64,000 nt of DNA from Dyadobacter sandarakinus (GTDB taxonomy: Bacteria; Bacteroidota; Bacteroidia; Cytophagales; Spirosomataceae). The stretch is taken from NCBI RefSeq assembly GCF_016894445.1, contig NZ_CP056775.1, positions 3,040,001-3,104,000 of the forward strand, given 5' to 3'. How positions within the stretch are numbered: position 1 is the first letter of the stretch; the number at the start of each line of letters is the position of its first letter. The notes beneath the pieces are model-generated. The model made no database searches, had not been told where the DNA came from, and saw only the letters and a list, made by a program, of their open reading frames with translations. Below are positions 54,247-62,343 of this stretch, in pieces. Both the position numbers and the translations under genes were made by a program.

Positions 54247-54302
54247 TGAATGACTGAATGATTGAATGATTGAATGATTGAATGATTGAATGATTGAATG
54301 AG
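54247..54302 (+). repeat. Tandem octamer array, 7 copies of TGAATGAY/G
   Basis: Seven 8-bp units in a row: TGAATGAC, five TGAATGAT, and TGAATGAG. The right end of the element (54776-54799) has three units in inverted order. Confidence 0.9.
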
Positions 54303-54345
54303 TTTTGAGTTAGTGAGGGAGTGAGTTAGTGAGTATTTATGGACT

Positions 54346-54427
54346 GTCAACCTTTGTCACCCTGAGCGGAGTCGAAGGGAGATGCGGTCAACCTTTGTCA
54401 CCCTGAGCGGAGTCGAAGGGAGATGCG
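54346..54427 (+). repeat. Perfect 41-bp tandem duplication
   Basis: Two identical 41-bp units (54346-54386, 54387-54427), each with the core CACCCTGAGCGGAGTCGAAG. The inverted core follows at 54440-54467, so the three can form a large hairpin. Degenerate copies of the CGCTCAGGGTGACAAAGC type continue to about 54610. Confidence 0.9.
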
Positions 54428-54775
54428 GTCGCCAAAATGCCCTTCGACTCCGCTCAGGGTGACAAAGCGACTCCACTCAGGTTACAAGGCAACATCGCTC
54501 AGTGACAAAGCAGCTCCGCTACGGTACCAAGGCGGCCCCGCTCAGGGTGACAAAGCGGCCCGCTCAGGTCACAAGCCAACTCCGCTTAGGTGACAAGGCA
54601 ACAGCGCTCAGAAGAACATAGTAACAAAACTTGGACTATGGTATACCTGCTAACCATCATGATAAACCGATCAATGATCACTTCCTCCCTCACGATGTCA
54701 AAACGATGTCACAGGACAACTTCCGAAGTTCATGATCCTATCTTTATCCATCCTCCCTCCTCCTCTCTCCCAAAA

Positions 54776-54799
54776 CTCATTCAGTCATTCAATCATTCA
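54776..54799 (-). repeat. Inverted copy of the octamer array (3 units)
   Basis: CTCATTCA, GTCATTCA and ATCATTCA are the reverse complements of TGAATGAG, TGAATGAC and TGAATGAT. It overlaps the 3' end of pepT. Confidence 0.85.
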
Positions 54800-56027
54800 A
54801 AACTAAATTCGCTACTTCCTCACAAATGCCCACAATCACCTCCACTGCTTTTTCCATATCCTGCACGGACACCCATTCGAGCCGGGAGTGGAAGGCGTGT
54901 TCGCCGGCGAAGATGTTGGGACAGGGTAAGCCCATGAAGGAGAGACGGGAGCCGTCGGTTCCGCCCCGGATGCTTCTTTGAATGGGATCAAGACCGGCCC
55001 TTTTCATGCCCTTCAAGGCATACTCAACCACTTTCGGATGCTGGTCGAGGATTTCCTTCATGTTCCGGTATTGTTCCTGAACCGTAAATTCAGCGGTGGA
55101 ATGCGGGTAGCGGGCCAGCACTTCCTGCATGATATTTTGCAGCAGGTTTTCTTTTTCATGCAAACCAGCCGTAGTAAAGTCGCGGATGATAAACTGTATA
55201 ACTGCCTTTTCCTGAATACCTTCCACTTGTACGGGATGAATAAACCCTTCCTTACCCGTAGTCGCTTCGGGAGATAATTCTTTGGGCAGCCCGGCGAGGA
55301 TCTCACCTGCAATTTTCAGCGCATTTTCGAGTTTGCCCAATGCGTATCCCGGGTGGGTACTCACGCCATGAATGGTAATCCTGACCCCATCGGCCGAGAA
55401 TGTTTCATCTTCCAGCGTCCCTACAGCCTCTCCGTCCACAGTATAGCCGAAGTCTGCGCCGAGCTTTTGCAAATCTACATGCTCCGTTCCCCTGCCTACT
55501 TCCTCATCCGGCGTAAAAAGGATTTTAACAGCTCCGTGAACGATCTCGGGATGTGCCTGCAGGTATTCGGCAGCAGCCATTATTTCGGCCACGCCGGCTT
55601 TGTTGTCCGCTCCGAGCAGGGTTGTTCCGCTGGCCGTCACGATATCGTTCCCGATCTGCTGATCCAGGTCGTGCAGCTCAATGATCCGCAGCACCTGCGA
55701 AGGATCGTCGGGCAGTACAATATCGGTTCCGTCCCAATTGTAATGCACAATGGGCTTCACACCCGCACCTGTCACATCGGGCGACGTATCCACATGAGAG
55801 CAGAAGCACACCACAGGAACATGCTGATCGGTGTTGGACGGAATGGTCGCGTAAACGTAACCATGTTCGTCCAGGTGCGCATCGGCAATGCCGATTTCCC
55901 GCAGCTCCTGCACCAGCAGCAGGCTCAGGTCCTTTTGCCTGGCGGTACTCGGGAAAGTGGCCGAATTGGGATCCGACTGGGTGTCGATCTGCACGTAGCG
56001 GAGAAAACGTTCAAGAACGGATGACAT
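54789..56027 (-). CDS. pepT: Peptidase T (tripeptide aminopeptidase)
   Basis: 412 residues, the normal length. Zinc-site motifs: CFCSHVDTSPDVTG, LGADNKAGVAEIM, and TPDEEVGRG. Zinc-dependent M20B peptidase that removes N-terminal residues from tripeptides. The last codons LND and the TGA stop are written by the octamer repeat of the element at its right end, so the original C-terminus may have been changed. Confidence 0.96.
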   Translation of the reverse strand: MSSVLERFLRYVQIDTQSDPNSATFPSTARQKDLSLLLVQELREIGIADAHLDEHGYVYATIPSNTDQHVPVVCFCSHVDTSPDVTGAGVKPIVHYNWDGTDIVLPDDPSQVLRIIELHDLDQQIGNDIVTASGTTLLGADNKAGVAEIMAAAEYLQAHPEIVHGAVKILFTPDEEVGRGTEHVDLQKLGADFGYTVDGEAVGTLEDETFSADGVRITIHGVSTHPGYALGKLENALKIAGEILAGLPKELSPEATTGKEGFIHPVQVEGIQEKAVIQFIIRDFTTAGLHEKENLLQNIMQEVLARYPHSTAEFTVQEQYRNMKEILDQHPKVVEYALKGMKRAGLDPIQRSIRGGTDGSRLSFMGLPCPNIFAGEHAFHSRLEWVSVQDMEKAVEVIVGICEEVANLVLND

Positions 56028-56039
56028 AATACGGAGTAG

Positions 56040-56504
56040 TTAAACCAGGATGGAAGCCAGATCTGCGGGCGAATAGTTGATGTTTTTCAGCGTCTTGTCG
56101 TCTGCCTTGCGGTACACAAGGTACTTGCCTTCATCTTCCTTGTAATAGCACTCGGTCCCTTTGGCCTGATAATGCGCCACGGTGGCTTCGGCCTCTTCTA
56201 TCGTCAGACAGGCCTTGGACATGTTGGAACGCTGCACTTCATCAAACAGCTCCCTGAACTTTTCGCCCAAACCAAATTCCAGTACGGCACCTGCCAGGAC
56301 ATATTGCAGGTCGCACAATGCATCGGCCACTTCCACGATATCTTTTTCCAGAATCGCTACTTCCAGCTCTTTGAGCTCTTCGGCGAGCAATGCTACGCGC
56401 AATTTGCTGCGGTCTTCGGACGGGATGGCAGGTTTGTCAAGGATAGGATGTTTGAATGTCTTATGAAATTCTGCGACCTGGTTCAGGCTGTCGAGCTGCT
56501 GCAT
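56040..56504 (-). CDS. MazG-like nucleoside triphosphate pyrophosphohydrolase family protein
   Basis: 154 residues. The all-alpha NTP pyrophosphatase metal motif is seen as LLAEELKELEVAILEKD followed by EVADALCDLQYVLAGA (EExxE...ExxD). The C-terminal third (YYKEDEGKYLVYRKADDKTLK) is as in the Cyanophage MazG-like/PRA-PH relatives of Bacteroidota. Likely a house-cleaning nucleotide hydrolase. It ends 12 bp before pepT. Confidence 0.85.
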   Translation of the reverse strand: MQQLDSLNQVAEFHKTFKHPILDKPAIPSEDRSKLRVALLAEELKELEVAILEKDIVEVADALCDLQYVLAGAVLEFGLGEKFRELFDEVQRSNMSKACLTIEEAEATVAHYQAKGTECYYKEDEGKYLVYRKADDKTLKNINYSPADLASILV

Positions 56505-56540
56505 ATTGAATGGGATATGATGATTTAAATCAATGGATTG

Positions 56541-57110
56541 TTACAAAGTAAGGTTTGTCTTAAAAAGCTTGATGGCGATTGCCAGCAATATGATCCCGAA
56601 AACCTTCCGGAGTATATCGGTGCCACCCTGCCCAAGCTTCTTTTCAAGCCAGTTGGATGATTTGAGAACGAGGTACACGAAGAAAAGATTGAGCAGGATA
56701 CCGACCAGGATATTCTGGATCTGGTAGGTAGACCGGAGTGCGAGCAGGGTGGTCATGGTAGCAGCGCCAGCTATGATCGGGAATGCGATAGGCACAATGG
56801 ATGCCACACCCACATCCAGGTCGTCGTGCTTGAAAATGTTGCGCCCGAGGATCATTTCCATGCCAAGGAGAAACAGGATGATCGCCCCTGCAATCGCAAA
56901 CGAAGCAACATCCACACCAAAAAGGTCCAGCAGTTTTTCTCCTAAAAAAAGAAAAACCACCATGATAATGCCCGCTACCAGGGTCGCCTTTTCAGACTCG
57001 ATCTTGCCCAGCTTCCTGCGGAAGTCCACAATCACAGGCAGCGAGCCCAATACGTCAATAACCGAGAACAGAATAAGTGTAATCGAAACGATTTCCTTGA
57101 AGTTGAACAT
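56541..57110 (-). CDS. marC: MarC family membrane protein
   Basis: 189 residues with six predicted helices and the family signatures DVLGSLPVIVDFRRK near the N-terminus and FPIIAGAATMTTLLAL near residue 115. The family is named for the mar locus but has no proven drug-resistance role. Function unknown. Confidence 0.9.
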   Translation of the reverse strand: MFNFKEIVSITLILFSVIDVLGSLPVIVDFRRKLGKIESEKATLVAGIIMVVFLFLGEKLLDLFGVDVASFAIAGAIILFLLGMEMILGRNIFKHDDLDVGVASIVPIAFPIIAGAATMTTLLALRSTYQIQNILVGILLNLFFVYLVLKSSNWLEKKLGQGGTDILRKVFGIILLAIAIKLFKTNLTL

Positions 57111-57200
57111 GGGAAGTACTTGTCGAGACTATCCCGCAAAGTTGATCAAATCCCTGTGTTTACGCAACGTTCACCTGTCTTTCGGTGAAAATCAGACTGG

Positions 57201-57914
57201 TCAGGAGGCGCTGCCGGGAAGAAAATTGAGAAAGTTGTTGAATTGTTTGCGGTATTTCTCTTCATCAATCTTGTAAAAAAAAGCGCCTTTTTTGGAGTAC
57301 CCTTTCTGCTTTTCGTCGAGCTTGATGAGCAGGTTGGTCGACAGGAGCTTTCTGCTGAAATTCCGCTTGTCGAGCTCCGTCCCGAAAATCGCCTCGTACA
57401 GTTTCTGCAACTGGGGAATGGTAAATTTTTCAGGCAGCAGCTCAAACCCGATCGGATGCTGTGATGCTTTGTAGCGGAGGTGATCGATCGCCATTTTCAC
57501 CATCGCGTCGTGATCAAAAAGCATTTTTGGAAGTTCATCCAGTGAAAACCAATGCGTTTCAAAATTTTTGGAAATCCGGTGATCATAATCTTCCACATTG
57601 ATCAGCGCAAAATACGCCACCGAAACCGTCCGTTCCACCGGGTCGCGACGGGGGTTTCCGAAGGTATGGAGCTGTTCAAGGTAAATGTCGGTAAGGTTAG
57701 TAAGCTCATACAGGATGCGTGTGGACGCACCTTCAAGGCTCTCGTCGGGCTGCACCCAGCCGCCCATGAGCGACCAGGTATGGTCTTCCTCTTCAATGCC
57801 CCTTTTTACAAGTAACAATTTGAGCTCGTCGCCGTCGAACCCGAAAATGATAGAATCAAGGGCAACCAGGCATTTGGTTTGTGCCTGGTACTGTTTTAAA
57901 ATATCTAATCGCAC
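57201..57914 (-). CDS. Nudix-domain transcriptional regulator (NrtR-like)
   Basis: 237 residues. An N-terminal Nudix fold has a degenerate box: GGWVQPDESLEGASTRILYEL keeps G, E and R but replaces two catalytic Glu with Ile and Leu. A C-terminal winged helix follows (FTIPQLQKLYEAIFGTELDKRNFSRKLLST). This is the architecture of NrtR/AraR-like regulators, which bind a nucleotide-like ligand rather than hydrolyse it. The start is GTG at 57914. Targets are unknown; no NAD or sugar genes are adjacent. Confidence 0.85.
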   Translation of the reverse strand: MRLDILKQYQAQTKCLVALDSIIFGFDGDELKLLLVKRGIEEEDHTWSLMGGWVQPDESLEGASTRILYELTNLTDIYLEQLHTFGNPRRDPVERTVSVAYFALINVEDYDHRISKNFETHWFSLDELPKMLFDHDAMVKMAIDHLRYKASQHPIGFELLPEKFTIPQLQKLYEAIFGTELDKRNFSRKLLSTNLLIKLDEKQKGYSKKGAFFYKIDEEKYRKQFNNFLNFLPGSAS

Positions 57915-57976
57915 AATGGTTAGCTGCGGAGTGAGTAATTCCTGTTTCTGTTAATAAATGCACACAGGCATTATTA

Positions 57977-59044
57977 CTACTCATGAGATGGATTTTCGGC
58001 CTCGCGAACCAGGAAACCCTGCAAAATGGCCATCTCCTGCCCGGTAATTGCAGGAAAGTTCGCAATCCTGAAAGTGGTTTCCTTGTCCGCACCATATCCA
58101 TTACCCAGGATGATCCCCTGCTCTTTTGCAGCTGTTTTCAGGTACGAAATACGCGCTGCAGAAGCACGGACCGCAATAACGGTATCGGATCTTACCGCTT
58201 CATTTTCAACGTGAAGTTGGTAATGGTTGGCAGCAAGGAAATCATACCAGATTTTGGCTGTGGCCCGGGTACTTCCGTCCACCACCTGAATGGGCTGTAC
58301 CAGCTGCATTACCCTGTTGAGCAGGTAAATACCGAGGATATTGGGCGTGTAAGGTGTCTGGTATTTGAGGAAATTTTCCCGGACAAAAAGAAAACTGTTA
58401 TAATGATTTCGCTCACCCACGCGCTCAGCCTGTGCGATAGCCCGCGGAGAGGCGATCATCACGCCCAGTCCTGCGGGCAGGCCGAAGCATTTTTGCACGG
58501 AAGCATACCAGAGGTCCGCATCGTACCAGGGCAGCATTACCCCTGCCATGGAGGAGGTAGCATCTACCGCAATTACATTGCCCACATGCTGCCTCACCCC
58601 GGCGAGGTATGTATCGGGCAGCTTGGTACCATTGGAAGTTTCATTGTGCGTGAAGCAGATTACCTGGCTCACCGGCACATCCAGTGCATCCATGGCCGGT
58701 GCCGCGTTGAAGTCGTAGCCCGCACCGAACGATTGGGGAACCAGGCGCTGGGTGTACTCCATCCATTTTTCTCCAAATGCACCATTGTAAATATGCAGAC
58801 TTGCATGCTCTACAAGCGACTGGGCCACGATCTCCCAGCATTCGGTAGCGGAAGAAACCAAGTACACCTCGTATTCATCGGGCACGGCCAGCTTGAATTT
58901 GAGCAGATCAATGGTTTCCCGCAGCATTTTCATAAATGACTCGCTGCGGTGATTGGCGCTCACGAGCCCGCTTTCAAATGCTTCCTGTACATACTGCCCG
59001 ACCTGCGGATATACCTTGGACGGACCTGGATAAAATGTGATCAT
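57977..59044 (-). CDS. Class V aminotransferase (SerC/alanine-glyoxylate type)
   Basis: 355 residues. MITFYPGPSKVYPQVG at the N-terminus, FTHNETSNG (as in phosphoserine aminotransferase), Asp in IAVDATSSM, and PLP Lys in YASVQKCFG. It is of the SerC/AGAT group; the PSAT-like HNETSNG motif suggests an amino acid transamination. The longer frame upstream is rejected because family members begin near MITFYPGPS. Confidence 0.88.
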   Translation of the reverse strand: MITFYPGPSKVYPQVGQYVQEAFESGLVSANHRSESFMKMLRETIDLLKFKLAVPDEYEVYLVSSATECWEIVAQSLVEHASLHIYNGAFGEKWMEYTQRLVPQSFGAGYDFNAAPAMDALDVPVSQVICFTHNETSNGTKLPDTYLAGVRQHVGNVIAVDATSSMAGVMLPWYDADLWYASVQKCFGLPAGLGVMIASPRAIAQAERVGERNHYNSFLFVRENFLKYQTPYTPNILGIYLLNRVMQLVQPIQVVDGSTRATAKIWYDFLAANHYQLHVENEAVRSDTVIAVRASAARISYLKTAAKEQGIILGNGYGADKETTFRIANFPAITGQEMAILQGFLVREAENPSHE

Positions 59045-59090
59045 CCGGCTAAAACCTTCATGGCCGCAGGGCGGTAGTTCAAGTATAGAT

Positions 59091-59981
59091 TCAGATAAAA
59101 CCTTCACGTTTCATTGCATTTTCAAGCTTTTCGCCCAGTTCAGCGGAAGCTTTCAGCAGCGGAAGACGTACATCCGAGCGACAGATACCTTTAATTTCAA
59201 GGCATTTCTTGATGCCGACGGGATTGGACTCAATATACAGCAGCGTATCAAATTCGAGGAATGCGAGCTGCAACCTTGCAGCCTCCTCAAACCGTCCTTC
59301 CAGCGCATGCCATGTCAGTTCGCCAAATTCCTTCGGAAATGCATTGGCAATCACAGAAATCACACCGTGCCACCCCACGCTGATCATGGTCGTCACCAGG
59401 TTGTCATCACCTGAAAGCAGCAGGAAATCCTCAGGTGCCCGGGCCGCCAGCTCCATACTTTGTTCCAGGCTGCCGCCGGCATCCTTGATCCCGATGATAT
59501 TGGGGTGCTCCGAAAGCTTCACGATGGTGTCGGGCTTCATGTTCACGACCGTCCGGCCGGGTACATTGTAGAGAATTACCGGCACAGGCGAAGCATCAGC
59601 GATAGCCGTAAAATGCGCCGTAATACCTTCCTGCGTAGGTTTGTTGTAATATGGGCAAACAGACAGGATCGCGTCCACGCCCGTAAAGTCCGTATCGCGG
59701 ATGGTATCCAGTACTGTTCTGGTATTGTTCCCGCCGATCCCGTAGATGATGGGGAGCGACTTGTAGTTATTCTGAATGGTAAATGCCAGTATTTCCTTCT
59801 TTTCAGCAGGCGTCACGGTAGGCGACTCGCCGGTAGTACCCTGCACTACCAGGTAATCCGACCCACCTTCCGAAACCAGGTCAATCAGGTTTTTCAAACC
59901 CGCATAGTCAATTTCATTCTGCTCATCAAAGGGAGTGATCAGGGCGGCCCCTACCCCTTTGAAACGTTGGTCTAATGGCAT
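59091..59981 (-). CDS. dapA: 4-hydroxy-tetrahydrodipicolinate synthase
   Basis: 296 residues. Signatures VVQGTTGESPTV, ILYNVPGRTVVNM (catalytic Tyr), and IIGIKDAGGSLEQ (Schiff-base Lys) are all present. Catalyses the first committed step of lysine and diaminopimelate synthesis. It follows ligA on the same strand. Confidence 0.96.
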   Translation of the reverse strand: MPLDQRFKGVGAALITPFDEQNEIDYAGLKNLIDLVSEGGSDYLVVQGTTGESPTVTPAEKKEILAFTIQNNYKSLPIIYGIGGNNTRTVLDTIRDTDFTGVDAILSVCPYYNKPTQEGITAHFTAIADASPVPVILYNVPGRTVVNMKPDTIVKLSEHPNIIGIKDAGGSLEQSMELAARAPEDFLLLSGDDNLVTTMISVGWHGVISVIANAFPKEFGELTWHALEGRFEEAARLQLAFLEFDTLLYIESNPVGIKKCLEIKGICRSDVRLPLLKASAELGEKLENAMKREGFI

Positions 59982-60037
59982 TATTCCTGTATAAATGTTA
60001 GATTTTAAAACGCAAAGTTAGGCTTCCTGCCCGTTTT

Positions 60038-62131
60038 TCATGAAATGTTGGCAATCATTGCTAAAAATTCTTCCTCGCTCAGAATGGTCACGCCCAGCTT
60101 CCTGGCTTTTTCCAGTTTGGACGGGCCCATGTTGGCACCCGCCAGCAGGTAGTTGAGCTTACCCGAAACCCCGCTCAGTACACGTCCGCCGTTTGCCTCG
60201 ATTTTCTCTTTCAGATCGTCCCTTTCGAAATGCTCAAATACGCCTGAAATCACGAAAGTTTTCCCTTCCAGCACCTCGCTTTCCTTTTCGACTGGCTTTT
60301 CATTGGTTTCCATTTGCAGGCCAGCCTGTTCGAGGCGCTCCACCAGCAGCTGGTTTTCGGGCACACTGAAATAGGATTCAATGCTCATGGCAATGCGGCC
60401 GCCAATCTCGGGAACGCCGGTAAGCTGCTCATAGGTAGCCGCCCGTAGCGCACGGATGGACTTGAAGTAGGTGGCTAGTTTTTCAGCCACCGTAGCGCCT
60501 ACAAACCGGATGCCCAGTGCAAAAAGGACATTCTTAAACGGAACCGTTTTGGACAGCTCTATGCCTTTCAGGATGTTTTCCACGGTCTTTTCGCGGAAGC
60601 TGATCTTCTTGACCTTCCCGGTTTCTTCATTCAGGATGCTTTTTTCAATCCCCAGCAAGTTTGATTCATTGAGATCATACAGGTCTGCGGGCGTTTTTAC
60701 CAGTCCCAGATCAAACAGCAGCTCGATTTTCCCCTCGCCCAAACTCTCGATATTCATGGCTTTGCGATGGATAAAATGCTCGATCCGGCCTTTGAGCTGG
60801 GGAGGACAGTGGCTGTCGTTGGGACAAAAATAGGCTACCTCTCCTTCGTTCCTTTGCAGCTCATGGCCGCATTCGGGGCAATGTGTTGGGAAAACAATAG
60901 GCTTCGTCTCATAACTTTCACGTTGAGAAACGTCTACTCCCGTAATTTTCGGAATGATTTCACCGCTTTTTTCTACAAAAACGGTGTCGTACAAACGAAT
61001 CCCCAGGCGTTCGAGCTCATTGGCATTGTGCAGCGTAGCGCGCTTCACCCGCGTGCCCGACAAATGCACACCTTTCACCTGATTGTACGGCAGAGTACGC
61101 TCCGTGAGGTCGCTCAGGTTGGCTACCGGCGTAATTGTCCCGATCCGCCCGACCTGGTAGGTTACAAACCGCAGCACAGCCGGCTTGTTTTCGGCCTTAT
61201 ACTTGTATGAAATGGCCCAGCGCGGACTCTTAGCCGTAAAACCCAGCTCACGCTGCTGCTCAAAAGAGTTTACCTTGATCACAATCCCATCCGTAGCAAG
61301 CGGCAGCGACAGGCGTTTTTCTTCCCACTCGTGAATAAATGCAATTACTTCGTCGATGGTCTGCACTTTCCGCCAACCCGGCGATACATTGAAGCCCCAG
61401 GATTTCAGGCTGAGCAGGCTTTCCTCGTGACTTTTGAAAAAATCATTGTCGGTGATAAAAGAATAAAGGTAGCAGTCAAGTGCCCGGCGTGCAGTTTCGG
61501 CAGAGTCCTGTAACTTGAATGAGCCCGAAGCTGCATTCCGGGGGTTCGCATAGAGATTTTCTCCCAGCGATTCCATTTCCTCGTTGAGCTTCTGAAAAGA
61601 GCTGATTGGCATAAAACCTTCCCCTCTGACCTCAAACACCGGCGGCAAAGCTTCTCCGCTTACCCGGAGAGGCAATGTCCTGATGGTTTTAATATTGGTG
61701 GTAATATCGTCGCCCCGGGTACCGTCGCCCCGGGTTACCCCGCGCACCAGTACGCCGTTTTCGTAGGTAAAACTGAGTGAAATACCATCGAATTTAAGCT
61801 CGCAAATGTATTCGTAAGCCTCACCATCAAGTCCCTTGCGCACCCGGTCGTCGAAGTTGCGCAGCTCCTGCTCATTATAAGTATTATCCAGCGAAAGCAT
61901 GGGATAACGATGGTATACCGCGCTGAATGTCTTCGTCACAGTGCCACCGACGCGCTGTGTGGGTGAATCACCCTGCATGAACGCAGGATACTGATCTTCA
62001 AGCGCTTTCAGCTGTTTGAGCATCTGATCAAACTCAAAATCCGACACTTCGGAAACATCGTCCTGATAGTAGCGGGTATTGTAATGGTTGAGTTTCCGGG
62101 TAAGATCAATGATCTGCTGTTGGGGATCCAT
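60038..62131 (-). CDS. ligA: NAD-dependent DNA ligase
   Basis: 697 residues. Adenylation motif ICELKFDGISLSF with catalytic Lys, TRGDGTRGDD, OB fold, a four-Cys zinc finger (HCPECGHEL and FCPNDSHCPPQL), HhH repeats and a C-terminal BRCT domain (GKTFVISGVFEHFERDDLKEKIEANGGRV). The start at MDPQQQIIDL is used; residues of the longer frame are not ligase-like. Essential ligase of replication and repair. Confidence 0.97.
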   Translation of the reverse strand: MDPQQQIIDLTRKLNHYNTRYYQDDVSEVSDFEFDQMLKQLKALEDQYPAFMQGDSPTQRVGGTVTKTFSAVYHRYPMLSLDNTYNEQELRNFDDRVRKGLDGEAYEYICELKFDGISLSFTYENGVLVRGVTRGDGTRGDDITTNIKTIRTLPLRVSGEALPPVFEVRGEGFMPISSFQKLNEEMESLGENLYANPRNAASGSFKLQDSAETARRALDCYLYSFITDNDFFKSHEESLLSLKSWGFNVSPGWRKVQTIDEVIAFIHEWEEKRLSLPLATDGIVIKVNSFEQQRELGFTAKSPRWAISYKYKAENKPAVLRFVTYQVGRIGTITPVANLSDLTERTLPYNQVKGVHLSGTRVKRATLHNANELERLGIRLYDTVFVEKSGEIIPKITGVDVSQRESYETKPIVFPTHCPECGHELQRNEGEVAYFCPNDSHCPPQLKGRIEHFIHRKAMNIESLGEGKIELLFDLGLVKTPADLYDLNESNLLGIEKSILNEETGKVKKISFREKTVENILKGIELSKTVPFKNVLFALGIRFVGATVAEKLATYFKSIRALRAATYEQLTGVPEIGGRIAMSIESYFSVPENQLLVERLEQAGLQMETNEKPVEKESEVLEGKTFVISGVFEHFERDDLKEKIEANGGRVLSGVSGKLNYLLAGANMGPSKLEKARKLGVTILSEEEFLAMIANIS

Positions 62132-62343
62132 GATGTTGACGACTAATGATGTTGTGGCCAAATTTAATGAGAAAACCGGGCGATTTTCATGGATGCAGGG
62201 TGGATTTAGGTCAAAGGTTGCCACCGCTGCTTCCACTTGCTCGACGAACCCTGCCGCCGGATCAATGCTTGCGGGTACCTATCGGAAGTTTGCTTCATTG
62301 TCGCTGCCCGTCTTTCAGGTGGGTTGAATTTGAACGACAATCA

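Larger units (their letters stand above)
54244..54803. repeat. MITE-like repeat element with inverted ends
   Basis: The left end TTTTGAATGACTGAATGA and the reverse complement of the right end TTTTGAATGATTGAATGA match, and both arrays finish inside with TGAATGAG-TTTTG. The interior holds a tandem duplication and CCGCTCAGGGTGACA-type repeats. No coding frame. The left end touches the RNase H start, and the right end supplies the last codons and stop of pepT. Confidence 0.6.

Noticed and set aside
54244..54803. CRISPR array
   Set aside because: Repeats are directly adjacent octamers or degenerate 20-40-mers, without regular unique spacers, and no cas genes are present.
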